From: an uncultured Pseudomonadota bacterium
Lineage (GTDB): Bacteria > Pseudomonadota > Gammaproteobacteria > Burkholderiales > SG8-39
Assembly (NCBI GenBank): GCA_903834835.1
Contig: CAILKO010000049.1
Span: forward strand, 124,001-188,000
DNA length: 64,000 nucleotides
Direction of reading: 5' to 3'
A program made the position numbers and the translations under genes. Numbering within the stretch: the stretch's first letter is position 1; each line of letters begins with the position of its first letter. The notes under the pieces were generated by a model. It was not told the DNA's origin and ran no database searches. It worked only from the letters and a program-made list of their open reading frames with translations. This document shows positions 43,724 through 53,181 of the stretch, piece by piece.

Positions 43724-43751
43724 TTGGTTCGTTTCGTTTTCGTGCTAAACT
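43724..43751 (+). promoter_or_regulatory. Putative sigma-70 promoter for ndk
   Basis: TTGGTT (43724-43729), 16-bp spacer, TAAACT (43746-43751) with a TG one base before the -10 (extended -10). It lies about 100 bp before the ndk start within an AT-rich stretch. Likely drives the ndk-rlmN-pilW-rodZ-ispG run. Confidence 0.6.
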
Positions 43752-43847
43752 TTCAGGTTGTTTTAATCGATCGCGGCTGCGCGCCGGTGTTCTGCATTTC
43801 CGGCGGCTTCCGGTAATTCAAGCTTTGATTTTTCAGGGGGTAAGTAA

Positions 43848-44273
43848 ATGGCTGTAGAACAAACCTTGTCCATCATCAAGCCCGACGCAGTCCAGAAGAA
43901 TGTCGTCGGCCAGATTTGTGCGCGTTTCGAGGCCGCGGGTCTGCGGATCGTCGCGGCGCGGATGACGCACCTGTCAAGGGCGCAGGCGGAGGGCTTCTAC
44001 GCGGTGCACAGGGAACGGCCGTTTTTCAAGGATCTGGTCGATTTCATGATTTCCGGCCCGGTGTTCGTCCAGGTTCTGGAAGGTGACGGTGCAATCGGCA
44101 AGAATCGCGATCTGATGGGTGCGACTGATCCGAAAAAAGCCGAGAAAGGCACGATACGCGCGGATTTCGCCGACTCGATCGATGCGAACGCGGTGCATGG
44201 ATCTGATGGCGCTGACACTGCGCGCAACGAGATTGCGTATTTCTTCGCGAGCTGCGAGGTGTTTTCACGCTGA
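43848..44273 (+). CDS. ndk: Nucleoside diphosphate kinase
   Basis: 141 residues, standard length. It exchanges the terminal phosphate among nucleotides through a phosphohistidine; the active His is in NAVHGSDG near residue 117. Other landmarks: [16 protein letters not shown] at the start, [33 protein letters not shown] good AGGGGG-type site precedes the ATG. A promoter is visible at 43724-43751. The gene opens the classical block that continues with rlmN, pilW, rodZ, ispG and hisS. Confidence 0.98.
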   Translation: MAVEQTLSIIKPDAVQKNVVGQICARFEAAGLRIVAARMTHLSRAQAEGFYAVHRERPFFKDLVDFMISGPVFVQVLEGDGAIGKNRDLMGATDPKKAEKGTIRADFADSIDANAVHGSDGADTARNEIAYFFASCEVFSR

Positions 44274-44393
44274 ACGCGCCGGCGGCCGGGCGAGGCAGGC
44301 CGCGCGCGTCGTGGTCGCGGCGCGCGCGCTGTTGCTGGCAGAATCAAGGTCCTCGGCGGGAATCAGTTGTCGCGGGCGGGAACTGGGGTTCGG

Positions 44394-45491
44394 ATGCTGC
44401 CAAATCTGATCGGATTTGATGCACTGGCGATGTCGGCCTTCTTCTCGGAGATCGGGGAGAAGGAATTTCGCGCGCGCCAGTTGCTGCGCTGGATACACCA
44501 GCGCCAGGTATCGGATTTCGCCGCGATGAGCGATCTCGCCATGTCGCTGCGCGGGCGCCTGCCCTCGCTTGCTCGCATAGCCGCGCCAGAGGTCGTCCGC
44601 GACCATACGGCTGCAGACGGCACGCGCAAGTGGTTGCTCCAGGTGGACAGCACCAACGCGGTGGAATCCGTGTATATCCCTGAGCGCAGCCGCGGCACTC
44701 TCTGCGTTTCCAGCCAGGCAGGCTGTGTACTCGATTGCGCGTTCTGCTCCACCGGAAAGCAGGGCTTCAATCGCAACCTGAGCCGCGCCGAGATTGTCGG
44801 CCAGCTCTGGCTCGCGTCCCGGCTCCTCGCGGAATCCGGTCTCGAGGGCAGGGCGATCACCAACGTCGTATTCATGGGTATGGGCGAGCCGCTCCTGAAC
44901 CTGGAGGAGGTTGTGCCCGCTCTGCGCTTGATGCTCGATGACAATGCCTACGGACTTTCCAGGCGTCGCGTGACCGTCTCGACTTCCGGCGTGATTCCGG
45001 GGATGGATCAGCTGCGTGACGAGTGTCCGGTGGCGCTCGCGGTGTCGCTGCATGCACCGAACGACGCCTTGCGCGACAAGCTGGTTCCGATCAATCGAAA
45101 GTATCCGCTGGCGGAACTGATCAAGGCCTGCCGACGATATCTGGAACGCGCACCGCGCGATTTCGTCACCTTCGAGTATGTGATGCTCGACGGGGTAAAC
45201 GACTCGCCCCAGCACGCGCGTGAGTTGCTGGGAATTTCCGCCAGAATCCACTGCAAGTTCAATCTGATTCCGTTCAATCCGTTCCCTGATTCCGGATTGC
45301 GCCGATCGCCGCCGGACACCGTACGGCGGTTCTCCGAAGTACTGCAGCGCGCCGGCGTCACCGTGACCGTCCGACGAACACGGGGCGACGATATAGATGC
45401 CGCGTGTGGTCAGCTCGCCGGCGACGTCGCCGATCGTACTCGGCGCAGCGCCGCGGGGCGGGTGATTCCGATTACCGAGGTGCATGCATGA
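44394..45491 (+). CDS. rlmN: Dual-specificity 23S rRNA/tRNA adenine-C2 methyltransferase
   Basis: 365 residues. Radical-SAM enzyme that methylates A2503 of 23S rRNA and A37 of some tRNAs. The cluster motif [19 protein letters not shown] (CxxxCxxC) is near residue 114, GMGEPLLN follows, and the second catalytic Cys lies in the C-terminal DIDAACGQL. It begins [17 protein letters not shown], the usual family start; a TTG 9 codons upstream is possible. Its TGA overlaps the pilW ATG (ATGA). Confidence 0.97.
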   Translation: MLPNLIGFDALAMSAFFSEIGEKEFRARQLLRWIHQRQVSDFAAMSDLAMSLRGRLPSLARIAAPEVVRDHTAADGTRKWLLQVDSTNAVESVYIPERSRGTLCVSSQAGCVLDCAFCSTGKQGFNRNLSRAEIVGQLWLASRLLAESGLEGRAITNVVFMGMGEPLLNLEEVVPALRLMLDDNAYGLSRRRVTVSTSGVIPGMDQLRDECPVALAVSLHAPNDALRDKLVPINRKYPLAELIKACRRYLERAPRDFVTFEYVMLDGVNDSPQHARELLGISARIHCKFNLIPFNPFPDSGLRRSPPDTVRRFSEVLQRAGVTVTVRRTRGDDIDAACGQLAGDVADRTRRSAAGRVIPITEVHA

Positions 45492-46312
45492 ACAGACGAG
45501 AGTGTGATCTACCGGGAAAACGCACTGCGGCGGCGGGAGGGTGGCTGGTGACGCTGATGCTGCTCGGCGCCTGTGCACAGCCGGGCACGCCAAGCGCAAT
45601 CCCAACGGCGGAGAGCCCGTCGATCGTGGGCGAAGTGGGCGATCCGCGAAACCGCGCGCGCGTGCACCTGGAACTCGCGCTGCTTTACTACAGCAGAGGT
45701 GCGATGGCGGTCGCGCTCGAGGAGCTGCGAATCGCAGCCGCGTCCGATCCGACCTATGCGCAGACATTCAGTCTGTTCGGCGTGGTCTACATGGAACTGC
45801 GCGAAATCCCGCTTGCGCAGGCGAATTTTCAGCGTGCGCTGCAGCTTGCACCCAACGATTCGGAGATCAATCACAACTACGGGTATTTTCTCTGCGAAAC
45901 AGGCAGGGAGCGGGACGCGATCAGTTACTTTCTGCAGGCGATCCGCAACCCGTTGTACAGCGCGCCAGCCCGGTCGTACTCCGCCGCAGGCCGGTGTTCG
46001 ATGCGGATGAATAATCTCAAGGATGCGGAGGAGTTCCTGCAGCGCGCGCTCAAGCTGGATTCGGACGATCCGGTCGCATTGCTGCAGATGGGGCACATCC
46101 GCTACCGTCAGGACCGCCACGAGGACGCGCGTGTACTTGTCGCGCGCTATGCGCGGCTCGCGAGTGCGACGCCCGAGTCACTTTGGCTTGCGCTGCGCAT
46201 CGAGCGCAAGCTCGGGCAACGCGTCGCCGAGAACAGCTTCGCCACGCAGCTGCGCCGCAGTTTCCCGGATTCGCGCGAGTATCAGTCCTTGCAGCGCGGA
46301 GAGTACGACTGA
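45488..46312 (+). CDS. pilW: Type IV pilus biogenesis lipoprotein PilW/PilF (TPR)
   Basis: 274 residues. A signal peptide with lipobox LLGAC near residue 27 makes it an outer-membrane-targeted lipoprotein that helps assemble the secretin PilQ. The mature protein consists of tetratricopeptide repeats ([80 protein letters not shown]). The ATGA overlap with rlmN implies coupled translation. In this class the gene always sits between rlmN and rodZ. Confidence 0.94.
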   Translation: MNRRECDLPGKRTAAAGGWLVTLMLLGACAQPGTPSAIPTAESPSIVGEVGDPRNRARVHLELALLYYSRGAMAVALEELRIAAASDPTYAQTFSLFGVVYMELREIPLAQANFQRALQLAPNDSEINHNYGYFLCETGRERDAISYFLQAIRNPLYSAPARSYSAAGRCSMRMNNLKDAEEFLQRALKLDSDDPVALLQMGHIRYRQDRHEDARVLVARYARLASATPESLWLALRIERKLGQRVAENSFATQLRRSFPDSREYQSLQRGEYD

Positions 46313-46336
46313 GCGCCGCAGGACGCGCCTTATTCG

Positions 46337-47233
46337 ATGACGGAAATGACAGACCAGACGACTGTATACCCCGAGGCACCCGCGAGGCCTGCGCCCGAGC
46401 CTGTGGGAAGCGTGCTGTCCGGTGCCCGTGCAGCGCGCGGGCTGACGGTCGATGATGTCGCGGCAAAGCTGAAGTTCAGTCTGCGCCAGATCGAGTCGCT
46501 CGAGGCTGGCAGGCTGACCGAGCTCCCCGGGGGTACCTTCCTGCGCGGGATGGTCCGCAGCTATGCGCGCTTCGTGGAACTGGATCCGGAACCTCTGCTC
46601 GCGAGAATGGCAGGTGAGACCCGACCGCCCGACGACGACCGCCTTGTTCAGCGCTTCAGCGAACCGGTTCCGTTCTCGGATTCCGGGCGACGTGTGAACC
46701 TGGTCTATGCGGTGCTCTCGGTAATCGTGCTGGTGATCGCGGGTGTGGTTGCGCTGGAGTGGGGCAGTTCACGCGGTAGCTCCTCCGCGGAGGCGTCGTC
46801 CGAGGCGGTGCGGCCGGAGTCACGGCCGGCGCCTATCGGGGACGCACCCGCGCCGGCGCAAGCTGTGGGGGCCGTTGCGGCGGAACCGGAGACCCCTGTC
46901 GATTCCAATGCGGAGGCGGCGCGCAGCCCGATTTCGCCGGTGCAGGGCGAGATCGCGCCTGCGGCGCTTACCGAACCCGAACGTCGGGCACCGGGCGTGA
47001 AACTGGTCCGCCTGCGCTTCGATCGCGATTCATGGGTGCAGGTCGTCGATGGGGGCGGGCGAGTGTTGATGTCGCGCCTCAATCGGCGTGGCAGCGAGTC
47101 CGTGCTTGAGGGGCGCGAGCCGCTTTCCTTCGTGATCGGCAATGCGCGGCACGTGACAATGAGCTATCAGGGGGAAGCAGTGGATCTCGTACCGCATGTG
47201 AAGGTCGAAGTGGCGCGTTTCACGCTTCCGTGA
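46337..47233 (+). CDS. rodZ: Cytoskeletal protein RodZ
   Basis: 298 residues. The cytoplasmic helix-turn-helix ([38 protein letters not shown]) is the MreB-binding part. A single membrane helix lies near residue 115-140 ([19 protein letters not shown]), followed by a Pro/Ala-rich periplasmic linker and a C-terminal DUF4115 domain ([23 protein letters not shown]). RodZ anchors MreB in rod-shaped growth. It lies 24 bp after pilW; an inner ATG at codon 4 is an alternative start. Confidence 0.94.
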   Translation: MTEMTDQTTVYPEAPARPAPEPVGSVLSGARAARGLTVDDVAAKLKFSLRQIESLEAGRLTELPGGTFLRGMVRSYARFVELDPEPLLARMAGETRPPDDDRLVQRFSEPVPFSDSGRRVNLVYAVLSVIVLVIAGVVALEWGSSRGSSSAEASSEAVRPESRPAPIGDAPAPAQAVGAVAAEPETPVDSNAEAARSPISPVQGEIAPAALTEPERRAPGVKLVRLRFDRDSWVQVVDGGGRVLMSRLNRRGSESVLEGREPLSFVIGNARHVTMSYQGEAVDLVPHVKVEVARFTLP

Positions 47234-47271
47234 GCGGGCGCCTGAATGCAAAACAGACACAGGGCACTTTC

Positions 47272-48558
47272 ATGAACCCTCTCACGCGGCCGGGCACACG
47301 GCGCATTTCGACACAGGTCAGGATAGGCCAGGTCCTGATCGGCGGGGATGCGCCGATCGTGGTTCAGTCGATGACCAATACCGACACCGCCGATGCGGAT
47401 GGCACGGCCCGCCAGGTGCGGGAACTCTGGCTTGCCGGTTCCGAGATCGTTCGAATCACGGTGAACACGCCGGAGGCGGCTGCTCAGGTGGCGCGCATCC
47501 GCGACCTCCTGGATGCAGCAGGCTGCGATGTGCCGCTGGTCGGAGATTTCCACTACAACGGGCACCGGCTGCTCGCGCAGTTTCCGGAATGCGCCCAGGC
47601 GCTCGCTAAATACCGGATCAATCCGGGCAACGTCGGGCGCGGCGACAAACATGACGAGCAGTTTTCGACGATGATCGAAACTGCGGTGCGCTACGGCAAG
47701 GCAGTACGGATCGGCGTCAATTGGGGGAGTCTGGATCAGGATCTGCTCGCAAAACTGATGGACGAGAATGCAGCCGCAGCACATCCCCGGGCGGCGCAGG
47801 CCGTAATGCATGAAGCGCTGATTCGCTCTGCGCTCGACTCGGCTGCGCATGCACAGGAGATCGGCCTTGGCGCCGATCGCATCGTGATCTCCTGCAAGCT
47901 TAGCGGGGTGCAGGATCTGATCGCCGTCTACCGTGAACTCGCGCGGCGATGCGACTACGCGTTGCACCTCGGCTTGACTGAAGCGGGGATGGGCTCCAAG
48001 GGCATCGTTGCATCCAGTGTCGCGATGGGAGTGCTGTTGCAGGAAGGCATCGGCGACACGATCCGTGTTTCGCTGACGCCCGAGCCTGGCGGCGACCGGA
48101 CGCGCGAGGTGATCGTCGCTCAGGAGCTGCTGCAGACCATGGGGCTGCGCGCATTCACGCCGCTGGTCATCGCCTGTCCGGGTTGCGGACGCACGACCAG
48201 CACGTTCTTCCAGGAACTCGCTGACAAGATCCAGGGGTATCTGCGTACCCAGATGAATGCCTGGCGAGGTCGGTATCCTGGCGTGGAAGAGATGAAAGTC
48301 GCGGTGATGGGCTGCGTCGTGAACGGTCCCGGAGAATCCCGGCACGCGAATATCGGTATCAGCCTGCCGGGCACCAATGAGTATCCGGTGGCGCCGGTAT
48401 ACGTTGACGGCGAGAAGACGGTGACCCTGAAAGGCGAGCGCATTGCCGAGGAGTTCCAGGAGATCGTCGAAGACTACGTGCGGCGCAACTACGCACCGGG
48501 CGTATCGCGGACGGTGCCCGCGCGTACTGTGACCATTCCCATCAAGGCCGTCGGCTGA
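47272..48558 (+). CDS. ispG: 4-hydroxy-3-methylbut-2-en-1-yl diphosphate synthase
   Basis: 428 residues. The [4Fe-4S] enzyme of the MEP isoprenoid pathway that converts MEcPP to HMBPP. Conserved pieces: [23 protein letters not shown] at the start, [22 protein letters not shown], and the cluster ligands in [13 protein letters not shown] and [14 protein letters not shown] at 47230 that overlaps the rodZ stop would add 14 residues; the ATG at 47272 gives the usual family N-terminus, so I use it. Confidence 0.97.
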   Translation: MNPLTRPGTRRISTQVRIGQVLIGGDAPIVVQSMTNTDTADADGTARQVRELWLAGSEIVRITVNTPEAAAQVARIRDLLDAAGCDVPLVGDFHYNGHRLLAQFPECAQALAKYRINPGNVGRGDKHDEQFSTMIETAVRYGKAVRIGVNWGSLDQDLLAKLMDENAAAAHPRAAQAVMHEALIRSALDSAAHAQEIGLGADRIVISCKLSGVQDLIAVYRELARRCDYALHLGLTEAGMGSKGIVASSVAMGVLLQEGIGDTIRVSLTPEPGGDRTREVIVAQELLQTMGLRAFTPLVIACPGCGRTTSTFFQELADKIQGYLRTQMNAWRGRYPGVEEMKVAVMGCVVNGPGESRHANIGISLPGTNEYPVAPVYVDGEKTVTLKGERIAEEFQEIVEDYVRRNYAPGVSRTVPARTVTIPIKAVG

Positions 48559-48610
48559 AGCGCTTTCGCCGGGCAACGGGATACTGAAAGCCGAAAGGAA
48601 GAACGAGCAA

Positions 48611-49909
48611 GTGAGCAATTCCCTTCAAGCGGTGCGCGGCATGAATGATGTGCTGCCCGACGAGGCGGACCTGTGGACGTCCTTTGAAACGGCGGTCAAC
48701 GGGTGGCTCGCGCGCTACGGTTATCGCAATATCCGCACACCGCTGGTCGAGCATACCCAGCTGTTCCGCAGGGCGATCGGCGAGGTCACAGACATTGTCG
48801 AGAAGGAGATGTACTCCTGGCGCGACGAACTGAACGGCGAAGATCTCACACTGCGCCCCGAAGGGACCGCATCCTGTGTGCGTGCAGCGATCGAGCACAA
48901 TCTGCTCTACGACGGTCCGAAACGCCTGTGGTACGCCGGTCCGATGTTTCGACACGAGCGTCCGCAAAAGGGCCGCTACCGGCAGTTCCACCAGTACGGT
49001 GTCGAGGCACTTGGCTACGCCGGGCCTGATATCGACGCCGAACTCATCATCATGTGCGCGGCGCTCTGGCGCTCGCTCGGGATCAGCGGCCTGAGGCTTG
49101 AACTGAATTCGATCGGGTCCGCGGAGGAACGCGCGGACTACAGGCGCGAACTCATCGCATATCTGGAGCGGCATGTCGATCGTCTGGACGGCGACGCACG
49201 GCGCCGGCTGCACAGCAATCCGCTGCGTGTCCTGGATTCGAAGAACCCCATGGTTCGCGAGGTGGTGGCCGATGCGCCACTGCTGCCGGATTACCTGGGC
49301 ACCGAATCACGCGCTCATTTCGATGAACTGCAGAGGCTGCTCGTCGCGGCAGGCATTCCGTTCGAGCTGAATCCGCGGCTCGTGCGAGGGCTCGACTACT
49401 ACAATCTCACCGTATTCGAATGGGTTTCAGACTCTCTTGGCGCGCAAGGGACGGTATGTGCCGGCGGGCGTTACGATGGCCTCATCGCTCAACTCGGCGG
49501 AAAACCGGCGCCAGCAGCAGGCTACGCGATCGGATGCGAGCGGTTGATCGCGCTATATCGCGAGACGGCGGGCGCGAAGGAGGCGGTAGTCCCGGACGTG
49601 TATCTGGTGCATCAGGGAAACGGTACGCTCACGTATGCGATGGAGCTGGCAGAATCCCTGCGCGGCGCCGGCTATTCGGTCGTCATGCATGCGGGTGGTG
49701 GAAGTTTCAAGTCGCAGATGAAGAAAGCCGACGCGAGCGGTGCTCGGCTGGCGCTGATCGTCGGCGAGGACGAACTCGCCGCCGGAGCCGTAACGGTCAA
49801 GCCGCTGCGGGGCAAAGGCGATCAGGAGAGCCTGGTACGCGGAGATCTATTGCGGTGGATGGAGAAGCTGCTTCCCGCACGGTATGCAGGAGCGGTAACG
49901 GCAACCTAA
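48611..49909 (+). CDS. hisS: Histidyl-tRNA synthetase
   Basis: 432 residues, class II synthetase. Motif 1 region near residue 45, motif 2 [19 protein letters not shown] near 115, the histidine-binding [12 protein letters not shown] near 260, motif 3 around GYAIGCERL near 305, and a C-terminal anticodon-binding domain. It starts at GTG 48611 with AAGGAAG upstream. Neighbours ispG and the YfgM-like gene are in the standard order. Confidence 0.97.
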   Translation: MSNSLQAVRGMNDVLPDEADLWTSFETAVNGWLARYGYRNIRTPLVEHTQLFRRAIGEVTDIVEKEMYSWRDELNGEDLTLRPEGTASCVRAAIEHNLLYDGPKRLWYAGPMFRHERPQKGRYRQFHQYGVEALGYAGPDIDAELIIMCAALWRSLGISGLRLELNSIGSAEERADYRRELIAYLERHVDRLDGDARRRLHSNPLRVLDSKNPMVREVVADAPLLPDYLGTESRAHFDELQRLLVAAGIPFELNPRLVRGLDYYNLTVFEWVSDSLGAQGTVCAGGRYDGLIAQLGGKPAPAAGYAIGCERLIALYRETAGAKEAVVPDVYLVHQGNGTLTYAMELAESLRGAGYSVVMHAGGGSFKSQMKKADASGARLALIVGEDELAAGAVTVKPLRGKGDQESLVRGDLLRWMEKLLPARYAGAVTAT

Positions 49910-49940
49910 TCGGGAAAGCTACGGGAACAGGGACAGAACG

Positions 49941-50582
49941 ATGGCATTGGATCTGGAAGAGCAGGAGCAGCTCGCTTCGTTGAAGGGGTGGTGGAAGGAC
50001 TACGGCGGCATCGTCGTATTCCTGCTGCTGGGTGTGGCGCTCGCACTGGCGGGGTGGCGCGGTTGGCAGTGGTACCAGGGCAGCCAGGCGGCCCATGCGT
50101 CGGCTGTCTACGATACGCTCGGCAAGGCGATTCAGGCGGGAGATGCCAAGGCCGTCCGCGACGCGAGCGGCTCGTTGATCGAGTCCTATCCACGCACGGT
50201 CTATGCGGCCATGGGTGCCCTCTCGGCGGCGCGCTTTCTGCACGATGCGGGCGATCTGAAGAACGCGAAGACCCAGCTCGAATGGCTGGCGAGCGGGACC
50301 CGGTATCCTGAGTTCCGGGATACTGCGCGCCTCAGACTCGCGGCGATGCTTCTCGACGAGAAGGCCTATGACGCTGCGCTCAAGACGCTGGAGGCCGGGC
50401 GGACCGAGGGCTATGAGTCACAGTTCTCCGCGCTCCGCGGGGATGTACTGCTTGCGAGCGGAAAGCCGGCGGAAGCGAAGAGCGCCTATCAAGCTGCCCT
50501 GGACACTGCGAAGAAGTCGAATACCGTGGGCACCCCGTTTCATGAGACAGTGCGCTTGCGTCTCGAGGCGCTGGGCGGATGA
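49941..50582 (+). CDS. yfgM: YfgM-type tetratricopeptide membrane protein
   Basis: 213 residues. A short N-terminal cytoplasmic segment (LEEQEQLASLKGWWKDYG), one membrane helix at residues 23-45 (IVVFLLLGVALALAGWRG), then a periplasmic TPR_21-type domain (YPRTVYAAMGALSAARFLHDAG, FRDTARLRLAAMLLDE). YfgM interacts with SecYEG and PpiD in E. coli and assists periplasmic folding. Its stop overlaps the bamB start (ATGA). Confidence 0.92.
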   Translation: MALDLEEQEQLASLKGWWKDYGGIVVFLLLGVALALAGWRGWQWYQGSQAAHASAVYDTLGKAIQAGDAKAVRDASGSLIESYPRTVYAAMGALSAARFLHDAGDLKNAKTQLEWLASGTRYPEFRDTARLRLAAMLLDEKAYDAALKTLEAGRTEGYESQFSALRGDVLLASGKPAEAKSAYQAALDTAKKSNTVGTPFHETVRLRLEALGG

Positions 50583-51763
50583 CCCGCAGGTGCGACATCC
50601 GGGCATCGGCTGCATTGTTTGTCATGGCAATGCTCGCGGGCTGCTCCGGCGCAAGCATCAATCCTCTCGACTGGGTGGGCGCCAAGTCGGCCGGGCCGAA
50701 GCTCGCAGCCCTGCCCACGATCAGCAATCCGCACCCGGTGCGTCAACTCTGGGCAACCAATGTCGGGGGCTCGGATCGCTATATCTTCAGGCCCGTTGTA
50801 GTCGGCGACAGCGTGATGGCTGCTTCGCGTGCTGGCACATTGGTCAGGATCGACTCGACGAGCGGGCAATTGCGCTGGCGGACTGCAGTCGGCCGGCCAC
50901 TCTCTGCAGGCGTCGGCGCGGATGCATCGCTGGTCGTGGTCGCTACGGAGGAGGGCGAGGTCTACGCCTACGACGCGCAAAGCGGACGTCCGCGCTGGTC
51001 GGCCCGCGTATCGAGCGAGGTGCTTACACCGCCAGAAGTGGGCGAGGACCTGGTCCTCGTGCGCAGTGCAGACAATCGCGTATTCGCATTTTCGGCTGAA
51101 GACGGCAAGCGGCGCTGGGTTTACCAGCGTGCGGCGGCGTCCCTGCTCGTTCGCACGCCTTCGGGGATCGCAATCTTTGACGGAACGGCCTACACAGGCT
51201 TCGCGGGCGGCAAGCTGGTCGCTCTCGCTCTCGGGAGCGGCGCCGTTCGTTGGGAGTCAACGGTGTCTGTGCCGCGCGGCGCAACCGAGCTTGAGCGCGT
51301 GACTGACGTCGTCGGCCAGCCGGCAGTATCCGGCCGCGAAGTATGCGCCGTGGCTTACCAGGGGCGGGTGGCGTGCTTCGATGCGCGTACCGGCAATCAG
51401 GTCTGGGCGCGGGAGAATTCCTCATTGAACGGCGTCAGCGTCGATGCACGCTATGCCTTCCTGAGCGATGAGAAGGGGGCTATCCACGCGCTCGACCGTG
51501 CGACCGGCCGCAGCGTCTGGAAACAGGACCGGCTCGCGAACCGGGAGCTTTCCACGCCGCTGCCGCTTGCAGGGGAGATCGCTGTTGCCGATGTCCAGGG
51601 CTTTGTTCATTTTGTTCAGCGCGACACCGGCACCTTTGTCGCGCGCCAGGCGACCGATGGAAGTCCCATCCGTTCGACGCCGGTCCGGCTCGGAACAGGT
51701 TTGCTGGTCCAGACACAGAACGGCGGGCTGTTCGCCATTTCTTCAGATGCGCCCAGGCGCTGA
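50579..51763 (+). CDS. bamB: Outer membrane protein assembly factor BamB
   Basis: 394 residues. Lipoprotein signal with lipobox MLAGC near residue 20. The mature part is an eight-bladed PQQ-type beta-propeller, with repeated signatures such as DSTSGQLRWRTAVG, DAQSGRPRWSARV, DARTGNQVWARE and DRATGRSVWKQD. BamB helps BamA insert beta-barrel proteins. The ATGA overlap with yfgM and the 12-bp gap to der place it in one operon. Confidence 0.96.
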   Translation: MTRRCDIRASAALFVMAMLAGCSGASINPLDWVGAKSAGPKLAALPTISNPHPVRQLWATNVGGSDRYIFRPVVVGDSVMAASRAGTLVRIDSTSGQLRWRTAVGRPLSAGVGADASLVVVATEEGEVYAYDAQSGRPRWSARVSSEVLTPPEVGEDLVLVRSADNRVFAFSAEDGKRRWVYQRAAASLLVRTPSGIAIFDGTAYTGFAGGKLVALALGSGAVRWESTVSVPRGATELERVTDVVGQPAVSGREVCAVAYQGRVACFDARTGNQVWARENSSLNGVSVDARYAFLSDEKGAIHALDRATGRSVWKQDRLANRELSTPLPLAGEIAVADVQGFVHFVQRDTGTFVARQATDGSPIRSTPVRLGTGLLVQTQNGGLFAISSDAPRR

Positions 51764-51775
51764 ACCGGCGAGCGC

Positions 51776-53122
51776 GTGAAACCTGTCATTTCGCTGGTAG
51801 GAAGACCGAACGTCGGCAAGTCGACGCTGTTTAACCGCCTCACGCGCAGCCGCGACGCGATCGTTGTCGATGTGCCTGGTGCGACGCGCGATCGCCACTA
51901 CGGCGACGGTCGCATCGGCAGCCGTAGCTATCTGCTGATCGACACGGGCGGGCTTGAGCCGGGCACGCATGCGGGCATCTTTGCCGAAATGGCGCGTCAG
52001 ACCGAGCAGGCAATCGCGGAATCCGATGCCGTCGTGTTCGTGGTTGATGCGCGCGCAGGGGTCACGGGTGCCGATCGCGAGATCGCCCAGAAACTGCGCA
52101 GACTAGGGGTTCGCGTGTTTCTGGCGGCAAACAAAGCCGAGGGTCTGAACGGGCGCACGGCCGCCGCGGAGTTCCATGAACTTGGACTGGGCGAACCGAT
52201 GCCTGTGTCCGGCGCGCATGGAGAAGGCGTGCGCGAGATGATGGATGTCGTCCTCGCGGCGTTCCCGGCCGAAGAGGCCGCAGGCGAGGAGGAACGCGAC
52301 AAGCATCCGCGCTTCGCGATTGTCGGGCGCCCGAACGTGGGCAAGTCGACGCTCGTGAACGCGCTGGTTGGCGAGGAAAGGGTTATCGCGTTCGACCAGC
52401 CTGGAACGACGCGCGATACGATCGAGGTGCGCTTCGAGCGCGACGGCAAGCCCTATACCCTGATCGACACGGCAGGCTTGCGCAAACGCGGCAAGCAGGA
52501 GGAGGCGGTCGAGAAGTTTTCGGTGGTGCGCACCCTTCAGGCGATCGAAGCGTCGAATGTTTCCGTTCTCATGCTGGACGCGACCGAGGGCGTGACGGAG
52601 CAGGATGCGCACATCGCAGGTTTCGTACTCGAGCGCGGGCGCGCTGTGGTGCTCGCGATCAACAAGTGGGATGCGGCCGGCCCCGAGGCGCGCGAAAAGA
52701 TGAAACGTGAACTTGCCTGGAAGCTGGATTTCCTGGGTTTCGCAGACGCCGTGGTCCTTTCCGCCAAGACCGGCAAGGGTCTTGGTCCGCTCATGAAGAC
52801 GATGGGCGTGGCCTACGAGTCGGCCATGGCCGACCTCTCGACACCGCGCCTCACGCGAGCGCTTATCGCCGCCGTGGAACGCCAGGCGCCGCCTCGCAAG
52901 GGGCTGGTGCGGCCGAAATTGCGCTACGCGCATCAGGGGGGGCGCAATCCGCCCTGCATCGTGATTCACGGCAATGCGCTGCAGGAGGTGCCTGACAGCT
53001 ATCGGCGGTACCTCGAGGGCTACTTTCGCAAGGCCTTCGAATTGCGCGGAACGCCGATGGCGATCCAGTTTCGCACCGGCAGGAATCCGTTCCAGGGCCG
53101 CAAGAGCGGCACAGGGCGGTAA
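51776..53122 (+). CDS. der: Ribosome-associated GTPase Der (EngA)
   Basis: 448 residues with two tandem GTPase domains: [15 protein letters not shown] near residue 7 and [16 protein letters not shown] near 183, each with G3 DTGG or DTAG and G4 NKAE or NKWD motifs, then a C-terminal KH-like domain ([16 protein letters not shown]). Needed for 50S assembly. The start is GTG 51776. Repeat copy 6 begins 3 bp after its stop. In many beta- and gammaproteobacteria hfq follows der; here the block ends and the next gene is convergent. Confidence 0.97.
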   Translation: MKPVISLVGRPNVGKSTLFNRLTRSRDAIVVDVPGATRDRHYGDGRIGSRSYLLIDTGGLEPGTHAGIFAEMARQTEQAIAESDAVVFVVDARAGVTGADREIAQKLRRLGVRVFLAANKAEGLNGRTAAAEFHELGLGEPMPVSGAHGEGVREMMDVVLAAFPAEEAAGEEERDKHPRFAIVGRPNVGKSTLVNALVGEERVIAFDQPGTTRDTIEVRFERDGKPYTLIDTAGLRKRGKQEEAVEKFSVVRTLQAIEASNVSVLMLDATEGVTEQDAHIAGFVLERGRAVVLAINKWDAAGPEAREKMKRELAWKLDFLGFADAVVLSAKTGKGLGPLMKTMGVAYESAMADLSTPRLTRALIAAVERQAPPRKGLVRPKLRYAHQGGRNPPCIVIHGNALQEVPDSYRRYLEGYFRKAFELRGTPMAIQFRTGRNPFQGRKSGTGR

Positions 53123-53125
53123 TCA

Positions 53126-53161
53126 GTCATAGATAGTAACGTTTACGTTACTATCTATGAC
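53126..53161. repeat. Palindromic repeat copy 6 (long-arm form)
   Basis: Core 53133-53154: ATAGTAAC, spacer GTTTAC, GTTACTAT. Arms extend to 15 bp each (53126-53140 and 53147-53161, outer GTCATAG/CTATGAC). It begins 3 bp after the der stop and ends 21 bp before the end of the convergent giant membrane protein. No T-run. Confidence 0.9.
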
Positions 53162-53181
53162 GTTTGAGTGCAATTTTCTCC

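Noticed and set aside
43684-43847. Riboswitch or attenuator ahead of ndk
   Set aside because: The AT-rich gap holds a promoter-like pair but no stable hairpin or leader peptide.
4186-53161. Palindromic repeats as ordinary rho-independent terminators
   Set aside because: No T-runs follow the arms, the core is AT-rich and three copies lie in divergent promoter gaps.
4186-53161. Palindromic repeats as a CRISPR array or transposon ends
   Set aside because: Copies are single and kilobases apart with no spacers, and no transposase or target duplication is visible.
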